This document shows positions 1 to 6,744 of a stretch of DNA of 10,983 bases, one piece after another. The position numbers and the translations under genes are program-made. Location of the stretch: positions 1-10,983 of the forward strand of contig JAANWY010000081.1 in the NCBI GenBank assembly GCA_018263655.1. Reading direction: 5' to 3'. The notes beneath the pieces are model-generated. The model was not told the DNA's origin. It saw nothing but the letters and a program-made list of their open reading frames with translations, and did no database searches. Positions within the stretch are counted from its first letter, which is position 1. Each line of letters starts with the position of its first letter. This stretch comes from Anaerolineales bacterium (GTDB lineage Bacteria > Chloroflexota > Anaerolineae > Epilineales > JAANWY01).

Positions 1-1
1 C

Positions 2-667
2 AATCTTAGCACAAAGACCGAGATACTGCTTGCGGATGACCACGCTGTGGTGCGGTCTGGGCTGCGTATGCTACTTGAGTCCCAGGAAGGGATTGAGATC
101 GTAGGGGAAGCCGAAAGCGGCAAAGAAGCGCTGGACAAGGTCAAATCGCTCCGGCCGGATATCGTCCTGATGGACATTGCTATGCCCGATATGACTGGCA
201 TTGAGGCCACGCGACGCATCAAGGAGAAGTACTCGGACATTGTTGTCCTGGCACTCACCATGCACGAGGATGATCAGTACTTCTTCGAGATGCTCAATGC
301 CGGCGCCTCAGGCTACGTGCCCAAGCGCGCGGCCCCCGACGAACTGTTGACCGCCATTCGCACCGTCAGCCGAGGTGAGGTATTCCTGTATCCGTCACTG
401 GCGACCCGCTTGGTTAAGGATTATCTGCAGCGCGTAGAGGAAGGCGATCAGCCGGTGGTCTACGATGACCTGACACCCCGCGAGCGGGAAGTCCTCATCC
501 TCATCGCCGAAGGATTGACCAACCCCGAAATCGGTGAGAAACTGGTGATCAGCCCGAAGACGGTCGACAGTCACCGCGAGAACATCATGCGCAAATTGAA
601 CATGCACAGCCGCATTGACTTAGTCAAGTATGCGATTAAGAAGGGCCTCATCGAGCTTGACGAGTAG
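2..667 (+). CDS. NarL/FixJ-type response regulator, 5' end cut by the window
   Basis: This is a two-component response regulator: a cognate histidine kinase would phosphorylate the receiver domain, and the C-terminal helix-turn-helix would then bind DNA. The frame is already open at base 2, reading ...KTEILLADDHAVVRSG, the usual beginning of a receiver domain. The true start is therefore outside the window and the GTG at 47 is internal. In visible numbering (221 residues), the acidic pocket is D12/D13, the phospho-acceptor is D58 in the LMDIAMPD motif (codon 173-175), the switch Thr is T86 and the conserved Lys is K108. A LuxR-type HTH covers about 157-218, with LTPRERE, GLTNPEIGEKL and SPKTVDSH as typical landmarks. 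No kinase gene follows; it may lie upstream. Its target genes cannot be read from the sequence. The family assignment is secure. Confidence 0.95.
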   Translation, partial: NLSTKTEILLADDHAVVRSGLRMLLESQEGIEIVGEAESGKEALDKVKSLRPDIVLMDIAMPDMTGIEATRRIKEKYSDIVVLALTMHEDDQYFFEMLNAGASGYVPKRAAPDELLTAIRTVSRGEVFLYPSLATRLVKDYLQRVEEGDQPVVYDDLTPREREVLILIAEGLTNPEIGEKLVISPKTVDSHRENIMRKLNMHSRIDLVKYAIKKGLIELDE

Positions 668-1014
668 GACCCCATCGGCCTTCGCTCACGGCCGTGGCGG
701 GTAGACCCCAGACGCTGGTCATACTCTACGCCAAGGGAGTGGACGCGATTGAGAACACCAAAGATGCGTCAAGCTCGGGTCGAAGGCTCCGTCCACCGCC
801 TTGTGGATGATGTACTCAGCATCCATTTTGGTGTATAATTGCCCTGTGGCTATTCGCTCACCCGGTTGTCGACGCCGGCGCAAGAGCTGCCCCGACATCA
901 CATGGCTAAGGGACTTCCAGGGAAATAAACCTCCCAAAAATGGCCTATTTCCCTCAGAAATCCTTGGGTCTTTGGCCGGTTTTAAATTCTGGAATCCCCT
1001 GAATAGGAGGGTTG
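668..1014. other. Intergenic region with a possible promoter and a dyad
   Basis: No gene is supported here. The response-regulator stop is followed by a weak 5-bp dyad (CGGCC 676-680 / GGCCG 690-694) with no T-run, so a terminator is not convincing. A TATAAT hexamer sits at 834-839 without a good -35 box. A 9-bp inverted repeat (AGGGAAATA 919-927 / TATTTCCCT 946-954, 18-nt loop) lies about 60 bp before the next gene and could be an operator or a leader hairpin. Confidence 0.5.
834..839 (+). promoter_or_regulatory. Candidate -10 box (TATAAT) for the YtfJ-like pair
   Basis: A perfect TATAAT is present in the gap before the two-gene unit that starts at 1015. No TTGACA-like hexamer lies 16-18 bp upstream, so this rests on one element only. 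It would give a 5' leader of about 170 nt containing the 919-954 dyad. Confidence 0.3.
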
Positions 1015-1308
1015 ATGGACCAACTTGGAGAGATTTTCCAGCGACGCACGACCTCGGGAGAGCCGTTGACGATTGGTGATGTGACCATCACGCCTCAGTC
1101 GCGAGTGCTTGTCATTCGCTGGCCCTACGGGGGCTTCGTGTGGAATCGCCCCGTCTCGGTACTAGTTGAACGTGATGGTCACACCGAGCAAGTACCCATC
1201 GTTGACCTCACCCGAGCGGCTCAACTGCGTCTATTGGGTTTCGGTTTGGTGCTGTCCATTGCCATCATTGTGTTATCAGCTCTATCAAGGAGGGATCAAC
1301 ATGGCTGA
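1015..1308 (+). CDS. Small membrane-anchored protein, apparent divergent Spore_YtfJ paralogue
   Basis: This 97-residue protein has a soluble N-terminal part and one C-terminal transmembrane segment (about 73-90), ending in a short basic tail. ATG 1015 is preferred because AGGAGG lies at 1005-1010. A TTG at 1012 is also in frame but too close to that site. Residues 15-31 (GEPLTIGDVTITPQSRV) match in pattern the YtfJ core of the next gene (AEPVAAGDYTIITASEV). The segment RPVSVLVERDG...VPIVDLTR (45-67) corresponds to RPVAVISVGPDG...EPVVDPTK there. The glycine-rich middle of YtfJ proteins is missing. The gene overlaps the next one by 8 bases, so translation is probably coupled. The function is unknown; paralogy is inferred from the visible alignment. 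Confidence 0.75.
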   Translation: MDQLGEIFQRRTTSGEPLTIGDVTITPQSRVLVIRWPYGGFVWNRPVSVLVERDGHTEQVPIVDLTRAAQLRLLGFGLVLSIAIIVLSALSRRDQHG

Positions 1309-1735
1309 ACTGTTCGACAATGTTGTGACGACAGCAGTGCAGAATCAGGAGCAGGCCGCGGAAGTGATGAACAAATTGCTCTCCGTAGCTCACGCAGACT
1401 CGGTCTTTGCTGAACCTGTCGCGGCCGGCGACTACACTATCATCACGGCGTCTGAGGTCTCAGTTGGAGCCGGCTTCGGCTTCGGCCTAGGTGGCGGGAG
1501 TGGCTCCGAACCAGCCACAGGTGATGGCGCGCCGGGGGAAGGCAGCGGCGTCGGTGGTGGTGGCGGTGGTGGTGGTGCATCCATGGGCCGGCCGGTGGCA
1601 GTGATCAGCGTTGGGCCAGACGGCGTGCAGGTGGAGCCTGTGGTAGACCCGACCAAGATTGCTTTGGCCTTTCTCACGATGCTGGGCAGCATCTTCGTCA
1701 TGGGGCGCAAGATCCGTCAGGCTGCTAAGAGCTGA
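1301..1735 (+). CDS. Spore_YtfJ (GerW-like) family protein
   Basis: The product is a 144-residue protein of the Spore_YtfJ family. In Bacillus, YtfJ/GerW is a forespore protein needed for germination, but the family also occurs in many bacteria that make no endospores, where its role is unknown. Residues 1-36 form a charged helix. The core GDYTIITASEVSVGAGFGFG (43-62) is the family signature, followed by a low-complexity Gly-rich stretch (60-93), then GRPVAVISVGPDGV and a C-terminal hydrophobic segment (about 119-134) with a basic tail. I chose ATG 1301 because AAGGAGG stands at 1287-1293, 7 nt upstream. The frame is open further 5', to 1166, but that part overlaps the preceding gene and lacks a ribosome site. 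The last 8 bases of the upstream gene overlap this start, so the two proteins are likely made together and may associate at the membrane. Confidence 0.9.
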   Translation: MAELFDNVVTTAVQNQEQAAEVMNKLLSVAHADSVFAEPVAAGDYTIITASEVSVGAGFGFGLGGGSGSEPATGDGAPGEGSGVGGGGGGGGASMGRPVAVISVGPDGVQVEPVVDPTKIALAFLTMLGSIFVMGRKIRQAAKS

Positions 1736-1860
1736 GGGAGCACTGTTATCTCCACCTCGTCACAATCGGGTTCCTTCGTGGGGCGGCGAGAGGGAGTGCA
1801 CACACATCCAGCGGTTCACTAAGAATCGAACACGTTCAATTTAGGGGGCGTGAGGGGCCT

Positions 1861-3570
1861 ATGCCGTACAAAGTAACTGGCAAGATATTGGAGGTCGAGT
1901 GCGGCTGGGGGGTATCAAACGTTGTCGTCGAGGTGTGGGACAAGGACGACGTAGGCAAGGATGACCGGCTCGGTTCAACCGTTACGCTGCCTGACGGCAC
2001 GTTCGCCATTCTGTTCCGCGAAGGAGATTTCCAGGAAGGGTTCTTCGACCGCAAGCCGGATCTGTACCTGTTGGCGAAGAAGCCAGATGGGATGCTGCTG
2101 CATACCACCGAGGCAGAGACGCGCTTCGAGTCGGGCCGGCACGAGAGCTTCGTCTTCCAGATCCCACACCAGGTACTGGGCGAGATGGCGCCGAGGAGGG
2201 AACCTCAACGCCAGGGCACGGGCCAATCTGCCGACGTGTTGAGTATCCAGGATGAAGAGTTCGTCGAGCACGCTATTGGCGAGGAACGCAGCGCACGCAC
2301 GCGCGCCATTCTCATCGCGACTGCCATCACCCTCATTGCTTCGGCTGTGCTGGGGTGGTGGTTCCTGGAGTCGAGCGAGTCACGCGCGGCTAACCGCATC
2401 TTCGATAAGTGGGGGCGGGCCGTCGTCCACATCCAGGCGCCTGATGAAACGGGCTCCGGCGTCATCTTCGACAAGAAAGGCCACATCCTCACCAACTACC
2501 ACGTCGTTGACGCCGGCAGCCCCCTGCAGGTGCGCTTGGGGGATGGACGCACGGTCGAGGCGCAAGTGGTGGGCTTCGATTTGAACAACGACTTGGCCGT
2601 GATAGAGGTTGAGGCTACCGAAAACGACCTCATCGTCGCGCCTCGCGGGGATTCGAACAAAGTCAAGGTGGGTGACTTGTCTATCGCCATCGGCAACCCG
2701 CTCCGCCTGGAGCGCAGCCTGACGGTTGGCCACGTGAGTGCCGTCAACCGTGTCCTCGCGACGTCGGATCCGTTCGGGGCCGTCATCGACGGTGTTGTCC
2801 AGACCGATGCTGCCATCAATCCTGGAAGCAGTGGTGGCCCCCTGTTCAACGCCAGGGGCAAGGTAATTGGAATCAACACGCAGATCATCACCCTGGACCG
2901 CAGCTTCGCCGGCATCGGCATGGCGATCCCCATCAACCTGGCCGAGGAGATCGCCGAAGAGCTGATCGCCAACGGCGTCGTCACTCGGCCATTTCTCGGG
3001 GTGAAGGCACTGGTCCTGGGCGGTGATCAAGGGCTGCAGGTTGAATTCGTTGCGGGCCGCTCTGCTGCCGCGGAGGCCGGCATTAGGGTGGGGGACGTTA
3101 TCCTGGCCGCGAATCAGCAGGCCGTCGGCACTGCGGCCGATCTGCACCGTCTGGTTGAGAAGCACGTTGCCGGCGATGATATCAGTCTCGACATTCAGCG
3201 TGGGAGTGAGCGCATTTCTACAACGGCCGTTCTGAAGGCGCGGCCGGCGCCTGACGAGGTCACCCGAATTGTCGAAGTCCAGCTGGCAGATGGCGCCAAC
3301 GACCTCAACAAGGAGTGGGTTGAGATCGAAAATCAGGGCTTCAGAACGGTATACCTTCAGGGCTACACGCTCAGCAACGGTAACGGCGAGGCGTTCACAT
3401 TCCCAGACGTGGCGTTGTCGCCACTCCGGCGCGTGAGGGTATACACGGGCGCCGGCGCCGATGACGAAGACGCACTCTACTGGAATGCATCAGCTCCTGT
3501 CTGGAGTGAAGCGGACGAAGCCGTACTTCTGGACGCGAGCGGCAATCAAGTTGATGAACTTGGATATTGA
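1861..3570 (+). CDS. Membrane-tethered HtrA/DegP-like serine protease with extra beta domains
   Basis: This 569-residue protein is a trypsin-like protease of the HtrA (DegP/DegS) family, expected to act outside the membrane on damaged or regulatory proteins. Domain order: residues 1-105, a beta-rich domain resembling transthyretin or carboxypeptidase-regulatory-like folds; a polar linker; one transmembrane helix, about 148-169; a protease domain, about 175-365, with the complete triad His214 (TNYHVV), Asp244 (NNDLAVIEV) and Ser324 (NPGSSGGPL); a PDZ domain, about 378-461; and a C-terminal domain, 466-569, that looks like a lamin-tail domain (KEWVEIENQG, LQGYTLSNGNG, FTFPDVALSP, RVRVYTG). Typical HtrA proteins have a short N-terminus and end after the PDZ domain(s), so both flanking domains are unusual. 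With the N-terminal domain ahead of the helix, that domain should be cytoplasmic. The start is weakly supported: GAGGGG lies just before ATG 1861. The family call is secure and the flanking-domain names are my reading. Confidence 0.93.
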   Translation: MPYKVTGKILEVECGWGVSNVVVEVWDKDDVGKDDRLGSTVTLPDGTFAILFREGDFQEGFFDRKPDLYLLAKKPDGMLLHTTEAETRFESGRHESFVFQIPHQVLGEMAPRREPQRQGTGQSADVLSIQDEEFVEHAIGEERSARTRAILIATAITLIASAVLGWWFLESSESRAANRIFDKWGRAVVHIQAPDETGSGVIFDKKGHILTNYHVVDAGSPLQVRLGDGRTVEAQVVGFDLNNDLAVIEVEATENDLIVAPRGDSNKVKVGDLSIAIGNPLRLERSLTVGHVSAVNRVLATSDPFGAVIDGVVQTDAAINPGSSGGPLFNARGKVIGINTQIITLDRSFAGIGMAIPINLAEEIAEELIANGVVTRPFLGVKALVLGGDQGLQVEFVAGRSAAAEAGIRVGDVILAANQQAVGTAADLHRLVEKHVAGDDISLDIQRGSERISTTAVLKARPAPDEVTRIVEVQLADGANDLNKEWVEIENQGFRTVYLQGYTLSNGNGEAFTFPDVALSPLRRVRVYTGAGADDEDALYWNASAPVWSEADEAVLLDASGNQVDELGY

Positions 3571-3614
3571 ATGCTCCTCAACAACGCAGCTTCGGGTGTG
3601 TTGCCCGCGATGGG

Positions 3615-3642
3615 GCCTTCGGTCTGACCTCAGGTCGAAGGC
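3615..3642 (+). terminator. Terminator-like hairpin after the HtrA gene
   Basis: GCCTTCG (3615-3621) pairs perfectly with CGAAGGC (3636-3642) around a 14-nt loop that itself contains ACCT/AGGT. It is followed by TTCTACATTTT, a modest T-rich tail. It lies 45 bases past the protease stop codon, where a terminator is expected. The tail is weak, so this may instead be one of the CCGAAGGTC-type dispersed hairpins. Confidence 0.45.
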
Positions 3643-3662
3643 TTCTACATTTTCCGTGGTGC

Positions 3663-3692
3663 TGGACAAAATACCCCTGCAAGTGCTACAAT
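3663..3692 (+). promoter_or_regulatory. Sigma70-like promoter for the 506-residue gene
   Basis: TGGACA (3663-3668) and TACAAT (3687-3692) are separated by 18 bp, and TGC directly precedes the -10 box, forming an extended -10. It points toward the gene starting at 3856, with transcription expected to start near 3699. That puts the 33-bp repeat in the leader of the mRNA. Confidence 0.5.
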
Positions 3693-3724
3693 TTGCGACG
3701 GAGTCGTCATATCAGTATTAGTGA

Positions 3725-3757
3725 CTACTCAGGCACTGCGTGCCTACACAAGAAGAG
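3725..3757. repeat. 33-bp dispersed repeat, copy 1
   Basis: The copy begins CTACTCAGGCACTGCGTGCC and is 30/33 identical to the copy at 5548-5580. It contains a small dyad, AGGCAC-TGC-GTGCCT, which is perfect here and carries one mismatch in the other copy. Both copies lie upstream of genes on the plus strand. Confidence 0.75.
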
Positions 3758-3855
3758 GTCTCAACTGCGAGGACGGTAGCCGGGCAATGGCCTGAGCAGT
3801 TACAAAAGAATCGCGCACCAAGGTCAGATAATGCAACTGTAGGAGGACAAGGTTC

Positions 3856-5376
3856 ATGAGGGACGTTACGCTGGATGTGCCGGCAAGCTATCACCCGATA
3901 CGGGAGTTGCACACTCACGTGGCTAGTTCAGATCGATCGATTGGAAATTGCGAGTGGTTCAGGCCTGTCAAGTTTGCATTGGCACCCCGAGATGATGTTC
4001 AACTTGATGCCGCCCAACGCGAACTCCTGGAACGATTGACTGGCGCCTTCGAAGCCGGCGGTCACATAGTTCAATCAGAGCCGAAACAAGACTCCGAGCT
4101 GATTCTGGCGTTTCACACCATCCCGATGGGCGATGCACCACTCCGCGCCAGAATCGAAGAAGTGGCGCCGCTTGTTGTAGTGCAGGTGCGGGACCGCTAC
4201 GATCTTGAAGGGCTTCACCCGAACCTGGTAGTGGCTGTGACGGTCACCGAAGACCTTCGCGAGTTCCCGCACGTCGAGGTCGAGGATCTAGCGCGAACAG
4301 CAATGGCCCGGATTGGCGCCTTCAAGATGCTCTTCATCAAGGCCGATGCCGTGTCAGGTGAACGGCAATACTACGTTCTTACGACGATCGAGGGGGGGCA
4401 TCCGGCAATCTCGCGGTCTGCACCAGATTGCTTCGACGAACTGCGCGACCGACTTGTCACCCACGCCTGTGCCAACGAAGCCGGCGGCTACGAATCGGTC
4501 AAACACGCCATCTCGCAGAGCGATTGGACTAACTGCCACACCGTGGACTACATCACCGGAGCCGGCCGGCGGCTGGGGGAACTAGGACACCTGGACCCGC
4601 CCGTCGATGTAGCGCAGTGGGCTAGCGCAGAACGTGCTCAGTTGGTCAGATTCCTCCTGGGGTGGCAGCGACAGGCGGCCGGCGCCATGATCGCCTTCGC
4701 GCCGGACCTGCAAGCGCCGGAGGAATATCGCTCGGAGGCATTCACCGGTACACCCATCGTGACCTGCACAGGCCGAGAGGATGTCGACAAGACGAACATG
4801 CAGCGCGATGAAGTCATCGCCGTGTCGCTGCGCGACGATGTCCTGTATGCCTTTGGTATCGAGGGGCAGCGGATCAAGGGTCCTTCAATCGAGGGGGATG
4901 AACTGGTCGGCGGCATGATGGCTTCGCAGCCGGTGCGCTTGTCCGCACACGCCGAAGGCTACGTTCTTGACCCCGATGGCGACATCGTTGTGCCGCGCAT
5001 CTGGGCCATCGTGCACACTCATCGCGGTGTGGAGGAGATACGACCGCTGCGGGTCAACGGGCGTGAAGTCAACGTCGTCGAGCATATCGGGCCCAACGTG
5101 GACGAGTTCCCCTACGCAGTGGGATGCGGCAAGGACATGATGTTCGATATCAGCCGCGACGGTATGGCCCGATCATTGGGAGCAACGGATGCCGAATCGC
5201 CGGCGCTGGTCGGCATGTTTGACGTGGCGAACCACGGTACCAACTTCTTCTTGTACGTTGCGCCGCGCCCTGGCACGAACGTGATCCCACGCAATCCGTT
5301 TGAGAATTTCCTCAAGCTGGTTGATCCAGGTGAGTACGGCGCCATCAAACTAACCGACGAAGTGCCTCAGTTCTAG
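3856..5376 (+). CDS. Unrecognised 506-residue soluble protein
   Basis: I do not recognise a family. ATG 3856 has a strong ribosome site (AGGAGG 3841-3846, 9 nt spacing). There is no signal peptide and no transmembrane segment, so it should be cytosolic. It is acidic, and its N-terminal region opens with RELHTHVASSDRS. The middle holds a conserved-looking alpha/beta part (about 80-180: LILAFHTIPMGDAPLR, APLVVVQVRDRY, LVVAVTVTEDLREFPHVEVEDLARTA). The C-terminal half is rich in beta strands, with His/Asp/Cys-bearing motifs such as AIVHTHRGVEEIRPLRVNG (384-402), HIGPNVDEFPYAVGCGKDMM (410-429) and FDVANHGTNFFLY (455-467). These could form a metal or ligand site, but that is speculation. It has its own promoter and is followed by a strong terminator-like palindrome, so it appears monocistronic. 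Codon use resembles its neighbours. Confidence 0.85.
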   Translation: MRDVTLDVPASYHPIRELHTHVASSDRSIGNCEWFRPVKFALAPRDDVQLDAAQRELLERLTGAFEAGGHIVQSEPKQDSELILAFHTIPMGDAPLRARIEEVAPLVVVQVRDRYDLEGLHPNLVVAVTVTEDLREFPHVEVEDLARTAMARIGAFKMLFIKADAVSGERQYYVLTTIEGGHPAISRSAPDCFDELRDRLVTHACANEAGGYESVKHAISQSDWTNCHTVDYITGAGRRLGELGHLDPPVDVAQWASAERAQLVRFLLGWQRQAAGAMIAFAPDLQAPEEYRSEAFTGTPIVTCTGREDVDKTNMQRDEVIAVSLRDDVLYAFGIEGQRIKGPSIEGDELVGGMMASQPVRLSAHAEGYVLDPDGDIVVPRIWAIVHTHRGVEEIRPLRVNGREVNVVEHIGPNVDEFPYAVGCGKDMMFDISRDGMARSLGATDAESPALVGMFDVANHGTNFFLYVAPRPGTNVIPRNPFENFLKLVDPGEYGAIKLTDEVPQF

Positions 5377-5424
5377 CCGGCAAGCTCCTGAATGTTCTGT
5401 CATAGAATCAGCGAGGGTGACTAC

Positions 5425-5547
5425 CTTGACAATGTTGAATTGCCTGGCGTGTTGGGCGAAGGTCTCCCGACCGAGCCCGATTCGCCTTGGTCAGGAGACC
5501 TTCGGCGATCAAAAGGCTGTTTCTGAACCAAATTTAACATTGTCAAG
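5425..5547. repeat. MITE-like nested inverted-repeat element
   Basis: The outer arms CTTGACAATGTT (5425-5436) and AACATTGTCAAG (5536-5547) are perfect 12-bp inverted repeats. The inner arms at 5457-5475 and 5486-5504 match at 17 of 19 positions around a 10-nt loop and carry the CGAAGGTCTCC motif. The copy ends exactly where the 33-bp repeat begins. No coding capacity is present. It could be a non-autonomous mobile element or a structured RNA. Confidence 0.7.
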
Positions 5548-5580
5548 CTACTCAGGCACTTCGTACCTACACGAGAAGAG
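5548..5580. repeat. 33-bp dispersed repeat, copy 2
   Basis: It differs from the copy at 3725-3757 at three positions (T5561, A5565, G5573). The A5565 change breaks one pair of the internal AGGCAC/GTGCCT dyad. Confidence 0.75.
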
Positions 5581-5582
5581 AC

Positions 5583-5636
5583 CGGAAAAGATGGGGGTGT
5601 GGGGGGCGGCCGCCCCCCACACCCCCATCTTTTCCG
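5583..5636. terminator. Perfect 54-bp palindrome, probable bidirectional terminator
   Basis: Each base from 5583 to 5636 pairs with its mirror around a GCGGCCGC centre, giving 27-bp arms with no spacer. Going outward the arm has GGGGGG, TGT, GGGGG, then ATC/AAAA on one side and ATCTTTTCC on the other. The A-tract, GC stem and T-tract order is that of an intrinsic terminator working in both directions. It lies about 207 bases past the stop at 5376 and would isolate that gene from the dehydrogenase. Confidence 0.6.
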
Positions 5637-5672
5637 CATTTCTCAACTACAAAGGCAGAAAAGTCGCGAGAA

Positions 5673-5746
5673 CGTTGCGACGGATCTGGCGATCCTGCCG
5701 CAACGAAATTGTGTGTTGCGACGGATTTGGCGATCTTGCCGCAACG
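5673..5746 (+). repeat. Two tandem hairpin repeats upstream of the dehydrogenase
   Basis: Two 31-bp units (5674-5704 and 5715-5745) start 41 bp apart. Each has arms GTTGCG/CGCAAC and an inner GGAT/ATC-type pairing. They differ only at two positions (C5686 to T and C5695 to T in the second copy). Both changes convert G-C pairs to G-U in the RNA form of the inner helix. The second unit ends 21 bases before the start codon at 5767, so the pair could be a tandem operator or a leader structure. The regulator is unknown. Confidence 0.7.
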
Positions 5747-5766
5747 GTATGAGATAAGGAGAAGCT

Positions 5767-6744
5767 ATGAACCGCGTCTGGTTAGACAGCCCAATCCATG
5801 AGGACGCCCTCGCTCGCCTACGTGAAGCGGTCGAGGTTGTTGGCCCATTTCGGGACGCAACGGCGGACCCCCGAGCGGATCTGGCCGGCGCTCATGGACT
5901 CATCGTCTCTTCGATGCCAGAGATCAACGGGGAATTCATGGACGCCGCCGGCCCACAGCTCCGCGTCGTCGCCCGACCCGGTATCGGTATCGACAACATC
6001 GACGTGGGCGCGGCAACGGCGCGCCGCGTGGCCGTGGTTCACACACCCGATGCCCCGACGGAACCGACGGCCGAGCACGCCGTGGCGCTTCTGCTGGCAC
6101 TGGCTAAGCGCGTGCGCGAAGTCGACGCGGGTCTGCGCACGCGCGGGTGGGACAGCCGCGGCCCTCTGGTTGGCACCGAGGTCGCTGGCAAGACCCTGGG
6201 CTTGGTCGGGCTGGGACGCATTGGCGGCCGTGTGGCTCAGATTGCGCAAGCACTAGGTATGCACGTGCTAGTCTATGATCCTTACATCAGTGAGGGACGG
6301 GCGGTGACGCTGGGGGTCCGACTCGTCGAGTCTTTCGAGGAGTTATTGGCCGCGGCCGATTTCGTCTCCTTGCATACGCCGCTGACGCCGAAGACTCGGG
6401 GGCTCATTGATGCCAAGGCCCTGGCGCAGATGAGGCCCACGGCTTACCTCATCAACTGTGCACGCGGGCCGGTCGTCGATGAGGCGGCGCTGTTTCAGGC
6501 GCTGCACGACGGGGTCATTGCCGGCGCCGGCCTGGACGTCTTCACCCAAGAGCCGGCTGACGCCCATAATCCGCTGTTCGGTCTACCGAACGTCATTGTC
6601 ACACCCCACGTCGCATCCTACACCCACGCTGGATTGCGGAGAATGGGTATGGGCGCGGTCGAGCAGGTACTACAGGTTCTGCAAGGCGAACGGCCACGCC
6701 ATTTGGTGAACCCGAAAGCTTTAGAAAAGATACTCAATGCGTGA
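5767..6744 (+). CDS. D-2-hydroxyacid dehydrogenase (phosphoglycerate dehydrogenase-like)
   Basis: This 325-residue NAD-dependent oxidoreductase interconverts a 2-hydroxy acid and a 2-oxo acid. The Rossmann motif GLGRIGG is at 148-154, with D171 at the end of the second strand favouring NAD over NADP. The catalytic residues are visible: R233 (NCARGPVVDE), E262 (QEPAD) and H281 (TPHVASYT). The length fits the short form of the family, without the C-terminal ACT/regulatory domains of long SerA proteins. ATG 5767 is supported by AAGGAG (5756-5761, 5 nt spacing). The gene overlaps the following aldolase by 8 bases, so the two are translationally coupled and probably act in one pathway, perhaps the breakdown or reduction of sugar-derived 2-oxo acids. 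The exact substrate (glycerate, phosphoglycerate or another) cannot be decided from sequence alone. Twin hairpin repeats immediately upstream may regulate it. Confidence 0.93.
   Translation: MNRVWLDSPIHEDALARLREAVEVVGPFRDATADPRADLAGAHGLIVSSMPEINGEFMDAAGPQLRVVARPGIGIDNIDVGAATARRVAVVHTPDAPTEPTAEHAVALLLALAKRVREVDAGLRTRGWDSRGPLVGTEVAGKTLGLVGLGRIGGRVAQIAQALGMHVLVYDPYISEGRAVTLGVRLVESFEELLAAADFVSLHTPLTPKTRGLIDAKALAQMRPTAYLINCARGPVVDEAALFQALHDGVIAGAGLDVFTQEPADAHNPLFGLPNVIVTPHVASYTHAGLRRMGMGAVEQVLQVLQGERPRHLVNPKALEKILNA

Larger units (their letters stand above)
3571..3855. other. Intergenic region with terminator, promoter and a dispersed repeat
   Basis: No gene is supported. The region carries a terminator-like hairpin (3615-3642), a sigma70-like promoter (3663-3692) and one copy of a 33-bp repeat (3725-3757), each listed separately. 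Confidence 0.6.
5377..5766. other. Intergenic region packed with dyad-symmetric elements
   Basis: No gene is supported; open frames here run through repeats only. In order it holds a 123-bp inverted-repeat element (5425-5547), a 33-bp repeat copy (5548-5580), a 54-bp perfect palindrome (5583-5636) and two near-identical hairpins (5673-5705, 5714-5746). They end 20 bp before the dehydrogenase start. Confidence 0.8.

Noticed and set aside
676..694. CGGCC/GGCCG dyad as terminator of the response regulator.
   Set aside because: The stem is only 5 bp and no T-run follows.
1166..1300. A 45-codon N-terminal extension of the YtfJ protein.
   Set aside because: It overlaps the upstream gene almost entirely, has no ribosome site and is not YtfJ-like; ATG 1301 has AAGGAGG 7 nt upstream.
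1480..1580. The GGTGGTGGC run as a DNA repeat or CRISPR-like array.
   Set aside because: It codes for the Gly-rich segment typical of YtfJ proteins. No CRISPR array with regular spacers exists in the window.
2380..3165. A 261-codon open frame antisense to the protease gene.
   Set aside because: It is a shadow of GC-rich codon use in the protease, which has its full catalytic triad on the other strand.
5417..5752. Open frames of up to 111 codons in the intergenic region.
   Set aside because: They run through the inverted repeats and the 54-bp palindrome and have no protein-like composition.
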